In this document: positions 51,701 through 63,284 of the stretch, in pieces
Numbering within the stretch: position 1 is the first letter of the stretch
How the letters are laid out: each line of letters begins with the position of its first letter
Source: Megalobrama amblycephala
Lineage: Eukaryota; Chordata; Actinopteri; Cypriniformes; Xenocyprididae
Length of the DNA stretch: 64,000 nucleotides
Reading direction: 5' to 3'
NCBI RefSeq assembly: GCF_018812025.1
Contig: NC_063058.1
Coordinates: 20,266,297-20,330,296, forward strand
Notes under the pieces: generated by a model
Seen by the model: the letters and a program-made list of their open reading frames with translations, nothing else
Databases searched by the model: none
Told to the model about the DNA's origin: nothing
Translations under genes and position numbers: made by a program

Positions 51701-53911
51701 CAAACCATACACCAATGGAAAGCTTATTTATTCAGATGTATAAATCTCAATTTCAAAAAAATGAGTCCTGAATTATATACACTACCATTCAAAAGTTTGG
51801 GGTCAGGAAAATTTTAAATAAATACTTTTAGTTAGCAAAGACGCATTAAACTGATCAAAAGTGACAGTAAAAAGACATTTATAATATTACAAAAAAATGT
51901 ATTTCAATAAATACTGTAATTTTGAAAATTGTATTCATTAAAAATCCTGAACAAATGTATCACAGGATCCACAAAATATTAAGCAACACAATGTTTCTTG
52001 AGCAGCAAATCAGCATATTAGAATGATTTCTGTTGTTTCACGTGAGATGTGACACTGAATAATGTAATATAATTTTTTACAATATTGCTGTTTTTAACTG
52101 TATTTTTGATCAAATAAGCACAGACTTGGTGAACATAAGAGAATTCTTTCAAAAACATAAAAAAAAATCATACCAGCCACAAACCTTTAAACAGTAGTAT
52201 ATACATTTTCTTTTTATATATTTTAATATAATTAATCACCATATTATTTAATTCAAATATTCATTTCATTATCATATAATTACGTACTGAATATATTGCA
52301 AAAATAAGGCACACTTTCATTGCCAATTAAAAATCTGGATATGGTTATCTTACTGTTTGATTGCAGCAATGAAATTAAAGAGATTAAAAACAACACCTCT
52401 GAGTGGAGTTAGGTTTGCTCTTCGACTTCTCCCCACACGTTGAGGTTTGTAAAAAGTTAGGGTTCGCTTTGTAAAGGTCTTGGAGTAATTTTTGTTCATA
52501 CTCTTGATGTTTCCCAGCCTAAAAACAAAATTTACACATACAGAGAGAGAGCAAAAGTCATTTTCTAAATGTAATTTAATTGATGTATTGACTGAACTGA
52601 TTGATCTGCAGTGAATCAGCATAATCGCTCACCTGCATTTCTTCTTTTGTAAAACTAGCCGCTTCATCCCCCAGTTCATGTAAATACATGCAGTCTGGTT
52701 TGGGACACTGCATGCTTTTAAGAAAATAACTGCAGTACTTTGTTGTACCTAAAGAAGCCTGGAGACAAAACAGCAACAGACATAACTACTTTAATAACTT
52801 TAAAATGATAGATGAAGACAATACATATTTTTCATAAATATAATATGCTTGACAGCATTTCTGGAAATGCATTTGAAAACAATAAACTTTAAGTGTCATG
52901 ACACTTCTAAGGGACGTCCGAATCATATTTGTTAAAAGGACTGTGCTGTGATGGATTATCACTTACCTTGAGTGTTCTACCATCCACTATGACATTGTTT
53001 ACGCACTGTATTGCTCTGAGGGCGTCCTCTGAACGAATGTAAGTTACATAGGCACTGGCACTAGGACCCTGTGGAGTGAAAGGTCAAAATATAAGCGTGA
53101 TTTCTTTATTCTACTGTTTTGCTGTAGCCTTAAAGGGATAGTTCACCCAAAAATAAAATTTCTAACATCATTTACTCATCCTCATGCCTCATTTTGTTTA
53201 TTTTTAAAACACAGTCCATTCTTCGGCTGAAGCCAATGACTTCCATAGTATGGAAAATAATACTATTGCTATCATTACCCACATTCTTCAAAATATCATC
53301 ATCTGTGTTCATACAGAAATTCATACAGGTTTAAAAACAACTGAAGAATCAAGTTTGTCCTACCTGTGAACCTGCATATGATGTGCTGTTATTGATGACC
53401 ACTTTATGAATTTTGCCGAACTTCCCGAAATATTCTGGGCGCTTTAGAACCTAAGAAATGATCAAAGTGACGGTGATTCCTTCAAGTGAATTATAGCATG
53501 AACGACAAAATCGATGCTATGCTGAATTCTGCCCACTTTTCACACAGTCAAACTACTGTAAAAGGACTCTGAGGGAGGAAATTTCCTATTGTTCAGCAAA
53601 ATGTAAACGGTTCCCTGATGAAAAAAGCGCTATTTTTGTGCCATTCTCATTTACCTCCCACAGGAAGTGATATATTTCTCACTGATGTGATATGGGCACA
53701 GGTTGATCTGCTCTTCTTTACATGAACAGTGATTTAGATACATGTATCGTTCAAAAGAATTTTTAAAACAAATTACTACTTTTATTGATTAAGATTGTAC
53801 ATTACTGTTCAAAAGTTTTGATTTTTCTTTTTTTTTTTAAAGAATTAATACTTTTATTCAGGAGGGATGCATTAAATTGATAAAAAAAATGACAGCAAAG
53901 ACATGTATATA

Positions 53912-53944
<33 letters not shown>

Positions 53945-56900
53945 GTACCATGGTTTCCACAAACATTAACTATTTTTAACATAGATAGTAATAAGAAATG
54001 TTTCTTGAGCAGCAAATCATTATCTTAGAATGATTTCTGAAGGATCATGTGACACTGAAGACTGGAGTAATGATTCTGAAAATTCAGCTTTACCAAAGGA
54101 ATAAATTACATTTTAAAACATTAAAATAGAAAACAGTTTTTCTAAACTGTAATAATATTCCACAATATTACAGCCTTTACTGTATTTTTGATTAAATAAA
54201 TATCTAGTAATTTGTCTATTCAAATAGTCTAGTCTAAAAAAAATGCAATAAACAGGATAAATTGTAATAAAATGAAAATGAATTATTTAAAAAAATATGA
54301 ATGTTTATAATTCAATAGATCCAAATTAAAACTGAAAACAGTTATTATATAATAAGAACTAGTGTTGTCAAAAGTACTGACTTCGATACCAAGTTGGTAC
54401 TGAAATTTTAAAAATGTGACGCTTTGAGGGCTGTTGAGCGGATTCATAATCACCTCTGATTGGCCACTGTGTTCACATGCTCAACAGGTATGTCTGTTCA
54501 ACGCACGGGAGTGTTTGAAAGAATATATACTTATAGATACCTACTTTCAAACGCTTCCGTGTGTATCTGTGTAAGCGCTCGGTCAATTGATATCTATTTA
54601 CAACATGTTTTTGAAGCATTGATCATTGTAGCCAATCACAGACATATCTGATGAGTGCATGAGCGTAATGACCAATCAGAGGCGTTTACGAATCCGAACA
54701 CAAAGCGTCACATTTGTAAAATTTCAGTACCGAAGTCGGTACTTTTGACAACACTAATAAGAACAACAAAAAAAGATCAATCACCTCTGCGTCCGCGAGT
54801 CTTTGAGAAAGTCCCACCACGAAGACGAGGTTCCGCTGCACCACACGGACGCTGGCCAGGTGTTTGCGGTTCTCCGTCACCTTTTGCTTCTTTTCATTCT
54901 GCTTCTGCTTCTTCTCGTTCTTTATCCTCTGGATCTCCTCTTGTGACAGCGGCTTGTACACTGCCGGATCCTCCGGGTAAGGCTGCGGAACACACACAGA
55001 GCCTGTTACCTCGCTTGAACCCGTATCCTGAGAGGGCTATCATGCTCAAAGAACTCTGCAAATAGGTCAATTTTTCAGGCTGACACCACCACAGCGAACG
55101 AGATGAGCTACATCGCATTTACACTTGGGAAGTGCGGTTTGCCAAGAAAGTGGTGCAACACGCTTTATCCACAAATGCATAACCAGGCTTGAGAACAGTA
55201 AGGCCGGTTAATCAGACAATATTTCGCCACTGCGCTTGCAGATAACTTTTTTTTTTTTTAGAATCAACAATATAGTCATGGCAACTTCTCGTTTAAATAC
55301 ACATCAACCATCCAGTTCTCTAGATAAGTGGTTTTGATTTTAAACTGATTTTGCTTCAGATACCAGATTGTATATTGGGCAACAAGTGGCAATTAAAGGG
55401 ATAGTTCAAAAAATATATATACTTTAATGAGTCAATACATCAATCCTTCTTTCAAAGCTAGTTTTTGTCTTACCATGATTCACTATGGTTATATGTGTTT
55501 ATATTTCAGACTCGGCGGGATGGTTTTCACGTAAAATTGCGTACATACGTCACTCGCCTGTGTGTGTCTCGTCATATTCGTAAATAGAGAATACTTTCTC
55601 CGGCTACTTTGACACATGTTTGGTGTGGGAGTGACATAGGTTAGTTGTCACAATGACTGAAAAAGGTTGACATGGAGCAGCTAAATCTCGAACCTCCAGG
55701 GAATCACCCTTTTATGCTGAATAGGAGAGTCTGCTGGCAAAAAGAAAACACGACAGAGCTTGTAATTCGGAGATGGCGAGAACTGAGGGATCTGAAATGT
55801 AAAAGCGACACGAAGATGGTGTTTTTATTAGGTATTTTATTGAACAGATAAATTTCCATAAATATGTGCCATATTATTGTAAAGCATTATTGTGTAGGGT
55901 CATTTCATTATGGTTGTTGTAGCGCTGTGCTGGAATTTATTTTCAAGGAAGAACTGTGTCTATTAATGGGTAAACTACAGTAACGTCTTCGGCTACTCAG
56001 CTTGAGATCCTTTCCATCTTAATAATCTAGTAATAGCTAATAATTAATTCAGTACTTAAAATTACTAATTTAATAAAAATGAAAAAACTTAAATAGTCTT
56101 GAATTAAGTGTTTAAATTCATATTCTTGGGAGTAGTGTTGTCAAAAGTACCAACTTCGGTACCTATTCGGTACTGAAATGTAAAAAATGTGATGCTTTGA
56201 GCGCTGTTGAGTGGATTCGTAAACATCTCTGATAGGCCGTTGTTTTCATGGCTCATCGGATATGTCTGTGATAGGCTTCAATGATCAACGCTGTAAAAAC
56301 ATTGTAAATAGTCATCAATTAATCTCTTCACTAAGCGCTTACACAGATACACACGGGAGCATTTGAAAGCAGGCGTCTATCGCGGATCGGTCCACTGTTA
56401 GACACCTGCTTTCAATCGCTCGCGCTCAAATTCAAACACTTCCGTATGCTTTCAAATGCTCCCACACGTTGATCATTGTAGCCAATCACAGGCATATCCG
56501 ATGAGCGCGTCAACACAACGGCCGATCAGAGATGTTTACGAATCCGCTCAACGCGTCACGTTTTTAAAATTTCAGTACCGATAGGTACCGAAGTCGGTAC
56601 TTTTGACAACACTACTTGGGCGTCAAATATTCATGTCACATTGTGGTTGGCACAAACCATGTTGTGTTTTCTTTAATCATGCATAGATTTGTAACGGATG
56701 ATGCATTCAACAAAAATGTTAAGTAATTTTTCATCCATTAAAAAAATGTTTATAAGCATTTTTATTTTGCTATACAACCAGGCTGCACAATTAATCGAAC
56801 TTCTAATCGTGATTACAATTAAACTGGCGTCGCGTCAGTTAAGACTTTTCCGTAAGTTCAATAGGGAAGGTGTAGGATGTAGCGTAAGCGTTTTGAACTG

Positions 56901-58044
56901 CGAGAGGCGTTACACTTTCTTCATAAGTTGAATACAGAAGGCAGTCTGGTGGAAGCTAGATATTTTACTTAATAACTTGTTAAATATGGATATTCTTCTT
57001 ATACAGACGCATCGCTTCGCTTCAGAAGGCCTTTATTAACCCCCTGGAGCCATGTGGAGTATGTTTATGATGGATGGATGTGCTTTCTTGAGCTTCATAC
57101 TCATTGGTATCGCTACCTGCCATTATAACGCTTGGATGTGTCAGGATATTTATTGATATATCTCTGATTGTGTTCATCAGACATAGTAGAACGGCTTGAG
57201 GGTGAGTAAAGCTTCATTTGAAAGTGAACTAATCCTTTAAGATGTGTTTTTTTCTTTCTACAGATTATCTTAAAGGTTTTTTTCCAATGCCACTGTTTTA
57301 ATTTTAGTTTTAGTATAACACCATGCATATTTTTACTTTTTCCTATATAAATAAGAAACCAAACCAATGTATAGTTGACCTTTGAGGCTTAATGCTATAG
57401 AAAAGCAATAAAAGTTTTTCAGGAAGAGTGTTTTCAGCTTAAAAATATGGCATGAAGTTGCTTCAAACAATGGTATACAGCTATTCAAAACATCACTCAA
57501 TGTAAATTGTGATAATTGTAATTAATAATCGCAATTACAATTTCAAAGGAATAATTGACAATTATGATTTTGCCTAATACAAACCATCCACAATTATATA
57601 GGTTATTAGTTGTGTTTCATTACTTGCATTTAACTCTGTTTTCTCCTGACCTAACAGTTGAGAACCACTGTTTTAGCCATATAGGTATTGACTGCTATTT
57701 GAGAAAGCGAAGATCAAGAATGTCATATATACAAGTGTAATAGTGACCCAATAACCTGCAAACATGCTGACTTAATACTGAGTGAAGTTGGTATTAGAAT
57801 GCGTCTCGCAAATTAGAAATATAACAACAAGTCTATCACAATCATCAGAAGCTTTCAAGTAGCGTCTTACCTTTCTGCAAGCAGGGCAGAGGCCGTTCTC
57901 GTCTGTGCGGATACGGTGCCAGCAGAAACGGCAGATCTGGTAGCCGCAGGTGCAGGGGAAGAAGTTGACATCGTCAATCTCCAGCGGTTCCATGCACAGT
58001 GGGCACTCCATGGGGTCTTCCTTCAGCTCTGGACTACGGGACAT
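48752..58044 (-). CDS. cnot4: CCR4-NOT transcription complex subunit 4, E3 ubiquitin ligase (12 coding exons)
   Basis: Exons in transcript order (plus-strand coordinates): 57871-58044, 54785-54982, 53364-53450, 52967-53068, 52633-52758, 52397-52518, 51091-51300, 50890-50947, 50551-50806, 50024-50458, 49164-49397, 48752-49071. All junctions are GT-AG and frame-consistent, giving 773 residues with all exons. The product is the RING E3 ligase linked to the CCR4-NOT deadenylase, acting in mRNA decay and ribosome-associated quality control. Seen: C4C4 RING with cysteines at 14, 17, 31, 33, 38, 41, 53 and 56; a basic coiled region ([14 protein letters not shown], about 80-94); an RRM (about 107-187, NLVFVVGL ... 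[12 protein letters not shown]); and a CCCH zinc finger ([20 protein letters not shown], about 195-214). The long low-complexity tail includes [47 protein letters not shown] and poly-Ser, ending with the long-isoform C-terminus ([15 protein letters not shown] ... GIDRH). The ATG at 58044 gives [11 protein letters not shown], matching the family. Exon 7 (51091-51300) looks like a cassette. Confidence 0.96.
51779..52204. repeat. TTCAAAAGTTTGG-family repeat in cnot4 intron
   Basis: Left end ACACTACCATTCAAAAGTTT; internal TTCTTGAGCAGCAAATCAGC and TAGAATGATTTCTG are shared with the palindrome at 34901-35832. The right end is degraded (CACAAACCTTTAAACAGTAG). Confidence 0.75.
53130..53335. repeat. 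Angel-like foldback in cnot4 intron
   Basis: Starts TTAAAGGGATAGTTCACCCA, followed by CATCATTTACTCATCCTCAT. Inner inverted pair: GAAGCCAATGACTTCCATAG and TTCAAAATATCATCATC-type classic Angel sequence. The right terminus is missing. Confidence 0.7.
53805..54215. repeat. TTCAAAAGTTT-family repeat in cnot4 intron
   Basis: Left end TTACTGTTCAAAAGTTTTGA. Shares AATACTTTTATTCAGGAGGG, TTCTTGAGCAGCAAATCA and CATGTGACACTGAAGACTGG with the 34901-35832 element. Includes an A run near 53920-53942 and a TATATA tract. Right end truncated. Confidence 0.75.
54360..54756. mobile_element. 397-bp palindromic element in cnot4 intron 2
   Basis: Ends are inverted copies: TAGTGTTGTCAAAAGTACTG and, reverse-complemented on the right, TAGTGTTGTCAAAAGTACCG. 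Inside, GACGCTTTGAGGGCTG pairs with the CAAAGCGTC region and GGAGTGTTTGAAAG with CTTTCAAACGCTTCC. It lies 28 bp from the exon 2 donor (54785). Second copy at 56133-56614. Confidence 0.85.
56133..56614. mobile_element. 482-bp palindromic element in cnot4 intron 1
   Basis: Ends TAGTGTTGTCAAAAGTACCA on the left and, reverse-complemented on the right, TAGTGTTGTCAAAAGTACCG. Internal inverted halves pair around 56340-56460 (ACACACGGGAGCATTTGAAA against TTTCAAATGCTCCC). Same family as 54360-54756. Confidence 0.85.
56820..57240. repeat. Partial TTAA foldback (E-type) in cnot4 intron 1
   Basis: The right half matches the element at 60622-61302: GCATCGCTTCGCTTCAGAAG, GGCCTTTATTAACCCCCTGG, then CTTGAGGGTGAGTAAAGC and a TTTAA border at 57236-57240. 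The left arm is missing or diverged. Confidence 0.65.
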
Positions 58045-59600
58045 CCTATTGCACGGCAAGATCAGGAGAGTCTGTTGGCAGGTCGGCCGAGGGGCTGATG
58101 GAAAATCACAGCAAGTAGTTTGAGATGAAGTGAGATTTGATTTAAACATGGCAGCCTGGATGATGACAATACTTTACTCCATTACATAAATGCTCTTGTT
58201 AAACATTCAAATTGAAAAATGACATACAGTTAGCTCAAAACTATTGTTAATAGCCATGACAAATTAATATAGTCAGCTGTCAAGGGCTTAAAGCAGTTCA
58301 AAACATCAAGCTACCACAAAGCCTTTTCATGTTACTCTCATTGCAGTCAATTGGCCCAGTTGTCTATAAACATGCTGATGTATTGGGATTGAAGAATAGG
58401 ATCACTGGGTCACATTAGAGATGAATGTATGGCAGGTATTCAAAGTCCATGCACAGATTAAAAAAAATAAAACAAAAAATAAATAAATAATAAATTACAT
58501 TATATCCACTTCGTTTTTACACAGAATACTGAACCAATGTTATATTCAGAACAAAACACTATATCTAAATGAATTGCAAATCACAACCTGCGATTCAGTC
58601 TCTTTTGTCCAACACTGACATTGTACGCATTTTTAAACGACGTAGCTAATACTCACAAAAATATCAATTCTAAACGCAAATTATTATTTATTTTCAGCGA
58701 AAACATATATAAAAGATTCCCACTTAAATCTCTCAAATCATTCCAGATCAAAACACTGTTTAGATTCATAGACCTCCGTTGTTTCTGCTTCAAAATGACA
58801 ATAATTAAACAAACAACACATTCAATACTTATTTTAATATCTATGAATCTTTATTAAAGTCACAATTATTGATATCTCACATCGTATATGTGTAGCGGCG
58901 CGTCAGTCGCTGTGAAAGCCGGTCAGGTGTCTCCACAGCTGGGACAGACTTCAACTGACGTGCGGCACATAACACAACGCCTAAAACATCGATTTCACTC
59001 TTCTACAACCAATAACACACAAACTTAAAAGCACGCATATCTTGAGCTGCTTGTAAAAGAGTAAAACGACTTTCCTCGCATATATTTTTGTCGACAACGA
59101 GTGTTTTCTGAACGTTTCTATTTTGCGGCCTACACAGAGCTAAAGCCTGAGACTCTCCTACTGATCGGCCCGGCGACTAGAGGAGGAACTGCCGCCTGTA
59201 CACCTTTAACTTCACCCTTCACTTAAACTCAAAGTTTTATGCTTTAACCATGGGGTTAGTCTGCTTCAACACACATATGCAAACCTAATACCGCTGAGGT
59301 AATTATATTAGGGTGCATTGATAGCGATTAAAGCAGTTGTTTTGTAGGGTACTCACTTCAACTAGCTGGTCCTGTATTGCAGGGATTCCACTCCAAGGGA
59401 TATTGACTCTAGTTTAGGCGGGGGTTTCTGCCTTTCAACTGATCAGATGTGCCTATCTGATAGTTTGGAATGAGCACTACTCCACAGCTCAGATGTTCAG
59501 TATTGATTAAATGTTTCCTACTCAGTTTGACTGTTTATTTAGGTAGCAGATTCTTTACCACCATCTTACACTGAAATGAGGAGGGAATACAGTAACCAGT
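58045..59600 (-). promoter_or_regulatory. 5'UTR and promoter region of cnot4
   Basis: The coding exon's frame stays open upstream of the ATG, but the sequence there does not match CNOT4, so it is read as 5'UTR or intron. GC-richer DNA with CpGs lies around 58893-59190 (GTAGCGGCGCGTCAGTCGCT; CTGATCGGCCCGGCGAC), probably the promoter with a non-coding first exon. No TATA box is evident. The exact start and the first intron donor were not resolved. Confidence 0.4.
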
Positions 59601-59638
59601 CACCTCTCATTGAGTTTGCGCAAGCTGCGATGCACAAT

Positions 59639-59659
59639 GCATTGTGGGAGATGTAGTTT
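59639..59659. promoter_or_regulatory. ZNF143/STAF-type promoter motif
   Basis: On the minus strand ACTACATCTCCCACAATGC matches the ZNF143-type consensus ACTACAATTCCCAGxATGC at most positions. Such sites are normally close to housekeeping promoters. Here it lies a few hundred bp upstream of the CpG-rich cnot4 5' region and downstream of the PfkB gene's 3' end. Confidence 0.5.
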
Positions 59660-60370
59660 ATTTGGTCATCGTAATGTTCAACATCAGCAATGTTCTAGAT
59701 TCGTCACGAGGGGCGATACAACGTCATGTTCTCAGATTTAGGAAAAGTACTTTTTGATGAAATAAGTATTTTAATTGAAACATTTTTTACAAAAAAAGTA
59801 CTTGCTTTTATATCAATTTTATTTGAAACGTATCATATTCATTGAATTTCACCCAAATGGTAATGTAATATAAATTTAATGCACTCTCCAATTTAATATG
59901 AAATAATAATAATCATGTATAATAATTATACAATAATTAAAAATTGTTCACAAAAGAAAATATTTTTAAATTATAAAAACATTTTATTTTAATTTCCACA
60001 ATTTAAAATGCAATGCAAAAACATTGTAGTGGAAACAATTAAAAACCAGTAATTAAAAAATAGACTCTGGTCTTCTATAAAAATACCAGCTATCATCACA
60101 AGTGTGTTATAATACTGTAAAATGCTAAAAACGGAAATGTTTTAGTACAGTCATGAGGTAGATAAGCTCAATGTGATCCATTAATTTCAACTATAAATCA
60201 ATGTTCAACTTCAATGAATTAAAACACACTTGAAGGCTGCATACACAACAAACTCCTCAGTACGCAACAATCATTGAGTTTGTTTGCCATAAAACCCCAC
60301 AAATGTAGCTGATGCACTGTGTGACTGTAGATGCCTGCTGGTAAGATTTCTGCCTCTTTTAAACTGCATT
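59660..60370 (-). other. AT-rich interval; likely 3'UTR of the PfkB-family gene
   Basis: No exon seen. On the minus strand an AATAAA (TTTATT on + at 59983-59988) lies 385 nt past the stop of the PfkB gene, a plausible 3' end. Confidence 0.4.
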
Positions 60371-61403
60371 TCAGTCCTCCATCCACATAAATGTAGGCTT
60401 TGACCACAGTTGAGAGTGCGACTTTTCTGGATGGATGACATCGGCTGTCAGAGAGGGATCTATCGGATGAGGAGACAACAAGGACGTGCGGGCGGCAAGG
60501 AGACCCATACGCACGCAGCTGTCAGTGTCCATCCCTTGTAGGATCCCAACCATCATTGCTCCAGCAAAACTAGATAAGATAGAGAGACTAATGTGAAACA
60601 GTTTATTCATTGCGCATGATGTTAAAGGGTTAGTTCACCCAAAAATGAAAATTATCCCATAATTTACTCACCCTCAAGCCATCCTAGGTGGATATGACTA
60701 TCTTCTTTCAGGCGACTCAGTCAAAGTTATATTTAAAAATATCCTGGCTCTTCCAAGCTTTATAATGGTGCTCCTGATTTTGAAGTCCAAAAAAGTGCAT
60801 CCATCCATCATAAAAGTAATCCATACGGCTCCAGGGGGTTACTAAAGGCCTTCTGAAGCAAAGCAATGGTTTTTTTAAAGAAAAATATCCATATTTAAAA
60901 CTGTAATAACTGGCTGTTAATGAGTTCGTCATTACGTTATGCATCAGGTCAGAGGTTACTCTTTTGCGTAAGGCCATCTGCCGAAAGCTAGTTATTATAG
61001 TTTATAAATTTTTAAATATGGACGTTTTTCTTACAAAAATGCATCGCTTTGCTTCAGAAGGCCTTTATTAACCCCCTGGAGCCATATGGATTACTTTTAT
61101 GATGGATGGATGGATGCACTTTTGGAGTTCAAAAAACATGAGCGCCATTCGCAACCATTATAAAGCTTGGAAGAGTCAGGATATTTTTTAATATAACTCC
61201 AATAGTGTTCGTCTGAAAGAAGATAGTCATATATACCTAGGATGGCTTGAGGGTGAGTAAATCATGGGATAATTTTCATTTTTGGGTGAACTATCCCTTT
61301 AAATACTTATATTAACATACCTGTCACCAGCTCCAGACACATTTACTGTTTCTTTAGAGCTCACAGTCAGCGCAGGATAATGAACAGCACACAGTCGTCC
61401 CTT
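60371..61403 (-). CDS. PfkB-family carbohydrate/nucleoside kinase, last two exons (partial)
   Basis: Seen on the minus strand: an exon at 61321-61403 (phase 0 at its acceptor, donor GTATGT) encoding KGRLCAVHYPALTVSSKETV then NVSGAGDS. It is spliced to an exon at 60371-60569 encoding FAGAMMVGILQGMDTDSCVR, MGLLAARTSLLSPHP, IDPSLTADVI and ending PTFMWMED at a stop. The split GAGDS-F-A-G is the PfkB signature 2, with the catalytic Asp base and the anion hole, followed by the usual C-terminal helix pattern. Upstream exons (N-terminal lid and substrate-binding parts) are not in the window. The ending SLxSPHxIxPxLTxD resembles, from memory, the kinase domain of fish bifunctional pseudouridine kinase / pseudouridine-5'-phosphate glycosidase-like proteins. 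That substrate assignment is inference; adenosine kinase or ribokinase relatives are less likely. The intron is almost filled by a foldback transposon. Confidence 0.8.
60622..61302. mobile_element. TTAA-bordered 681-bp foldback filling the PfkB intron
   Basis: Starts TTAAAGGGTTAGTTCACCCA, ends TTGGGTGAACTATCCCTTTAA. The arms pair through AATTTACTCACCCTCAAGCC, ATATGACTATCTTCTTTCAG, ATCCATCCATCATAAAAGTA and GGCTCCAGGGGGTTA. TTAA at both borders. It occupies 681 of the 751 intron bases between the two PfkB exons. Confidence 0.88.
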
Positions 61404-61458
61404 CTGGTATAAAAATGCACAAATAATATTCAATATTTTAATATCACACTAAAAGGGT

Positions 61459-62306
61459 TTAAAGGGTTAGTTCACCCAAAAATGAAAATAATGTCATTAA
61501 TTACTCACCCTCATGTCGTTCTACACCCGTAAGACCTTCGTTCATCTTCAGAACACAAATTAAGATATTTTTGTTGAAATCCGATGGCTCAGTGAGGCCT
61601 GCATAGCCAGCAATGACATTTCCTCTCTCAAGATCCATAAAGGTACTAAAAACATATTTAAATCAGTTCATGTGAGTACAGTGGTTCAATATTAATATTA
61701 TAAAGCGACAAGAATATTTTTGGTGCTCAAAAAAAACAAAATAACGACTTATATAGTGATGGCCGATTTCAAAACACTACTTCAGGAAGCTTCTGAGCGT
61801 TATGAATCTTTTGTGTCGAATCAGCGGTTCGGAGCGCCAAAGTCACGTGATTTCAGCAATTTGGCGGTTTGACGCGCGATCCGAATCATGATTTGATACA
61901 CTGATTCATAATGCTCCGAAGCTTCCTGAAGCAGTGTTTTGAAATCGGCCATCACTAAATAAGTCATAAATAATTAATAAATAATAAGTAATGATGAATT
62001 AATAAATAAAATAAGTAATAAATAATTATTTTGTTTTTTTGGCACACCAAAAATATTCTCGTGGCTTTATAATATTAATATTGAATATCACTCACATGAA
62101 CTGATTTAAATGTTTTTAGTACATTAATGGATTTTGAGAGAGGAAGTGTCATTGCTGGCTATGGAGGCCTCACTGAGCCATCGGATTTCAACAAAAATAT
62201 CTTAATTTGTGTTCTGAAGATGAACGAAGGTCTTACAGGTGTGGAACGGCATGAGGGTAAGTAATAAATGACATTATTTTCATTTATGGGTGAACTAACC
62301 CTTTAA
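61459..62306. mobile_element. TTAA-bordered 848-bp foldback element
   Basis: Starts TTAAAGGGTTAGTTCACCCA, ends ATGGGTGAACTAACCCTTTAA; the arms share AATCCGATGGCTCAGTGAGG and TTCCTCTCTCAAGATCCAT, and an inner AAACACTACTTCAGGAAGCT hairpin. An (AATAA)-type run (about 61965-62030) expands the loop. It lies 56 bp upstream (minus-strand sense) of the penultimate PfkB exon. Confidence 0.87.
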
Positions 62307-63284
62307 GAAGACACATAAAGTCGACATGAAACTCAAGATGTGACTGTCTTTTCTTCCCTGTTGTGACGTATAGCTGAGTGAAAAGGCTTCTAGAACAAGA
62401 AAAAAAAATGTAGGGTGGGACATCGGATGGATTTTGTCCATCGGGAATTGGTGTATATGCTCTGTAAGCAGTAGACCAATACAGACTGGGCTATCTGACC
62501 ACTCAGAGCAGAGTTGGCTCTCAGAAAGGAGGGGTTTAGAGAGACTGAATCCTTTATTAAACCATTTCAGACACTGTGAGAAAAGAGGTGATGCTGCAAT
62601 GTATATTATGAGAAAATGTAAGTGTTTTTTGACCTTGGATGCATGTAAACCTATTGTAGGAGACAAAATTTGGAGCTTTTAAAATAGCATAATAGTAGCA
62701 CTTTAATAATACTTGCTTTATTGTCCTCGAAAGGCAATTTGTATGTAGACAGCTGTATACATACATGTACAGCAACACAATAGCACACATTTTATAACAA
62801 GTCATTTAAAAACATGATCGAAGCAGGTATAAAGGAATTCAACTATCTATTTGATTTAGACAAAGGGACTTTAAATCTCCAGTTGAAATTCAGTACACAA
62901 TGGATGGGTGACAACAGAACGGATCGACTGGCCCTTCCAAGTCAACATTTGTTCATAAATTTGTGTAATATTCCTTAAGTCAGTCCCCACTATCTAGCTG
63001 CACATTATAACTATGTTACTCATTTTACTCCTATTCATTAATTTGAGCTTGCTGTACCAACAAATAATACAAAAAAATTAAGACAAGTATAAAACATTTT
63101 TACATCCATATTAAAACTACAAAGTTTCCTCAGAAAAAGCAAATGCTGGAGAGCTTTCCCTCAAATAGTATCAGTTTACTTCAAAATGTAATATAATATC
63201 AAGTACTCTCCCTAAATATTTATATTTCTTGACCACTTCTACCTGCTGTCCCTTTATGAGGCACAGGCACAGAATGCTTTTGTT
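62307..63284. other. Gene-free; likely intron of the PfkB gene
   Basis: No exon with convincing PfkB sequence was found. Repeat-like segments occur (for example about 62320-62690), but no ends could be fixed. Confidence 0.35.
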
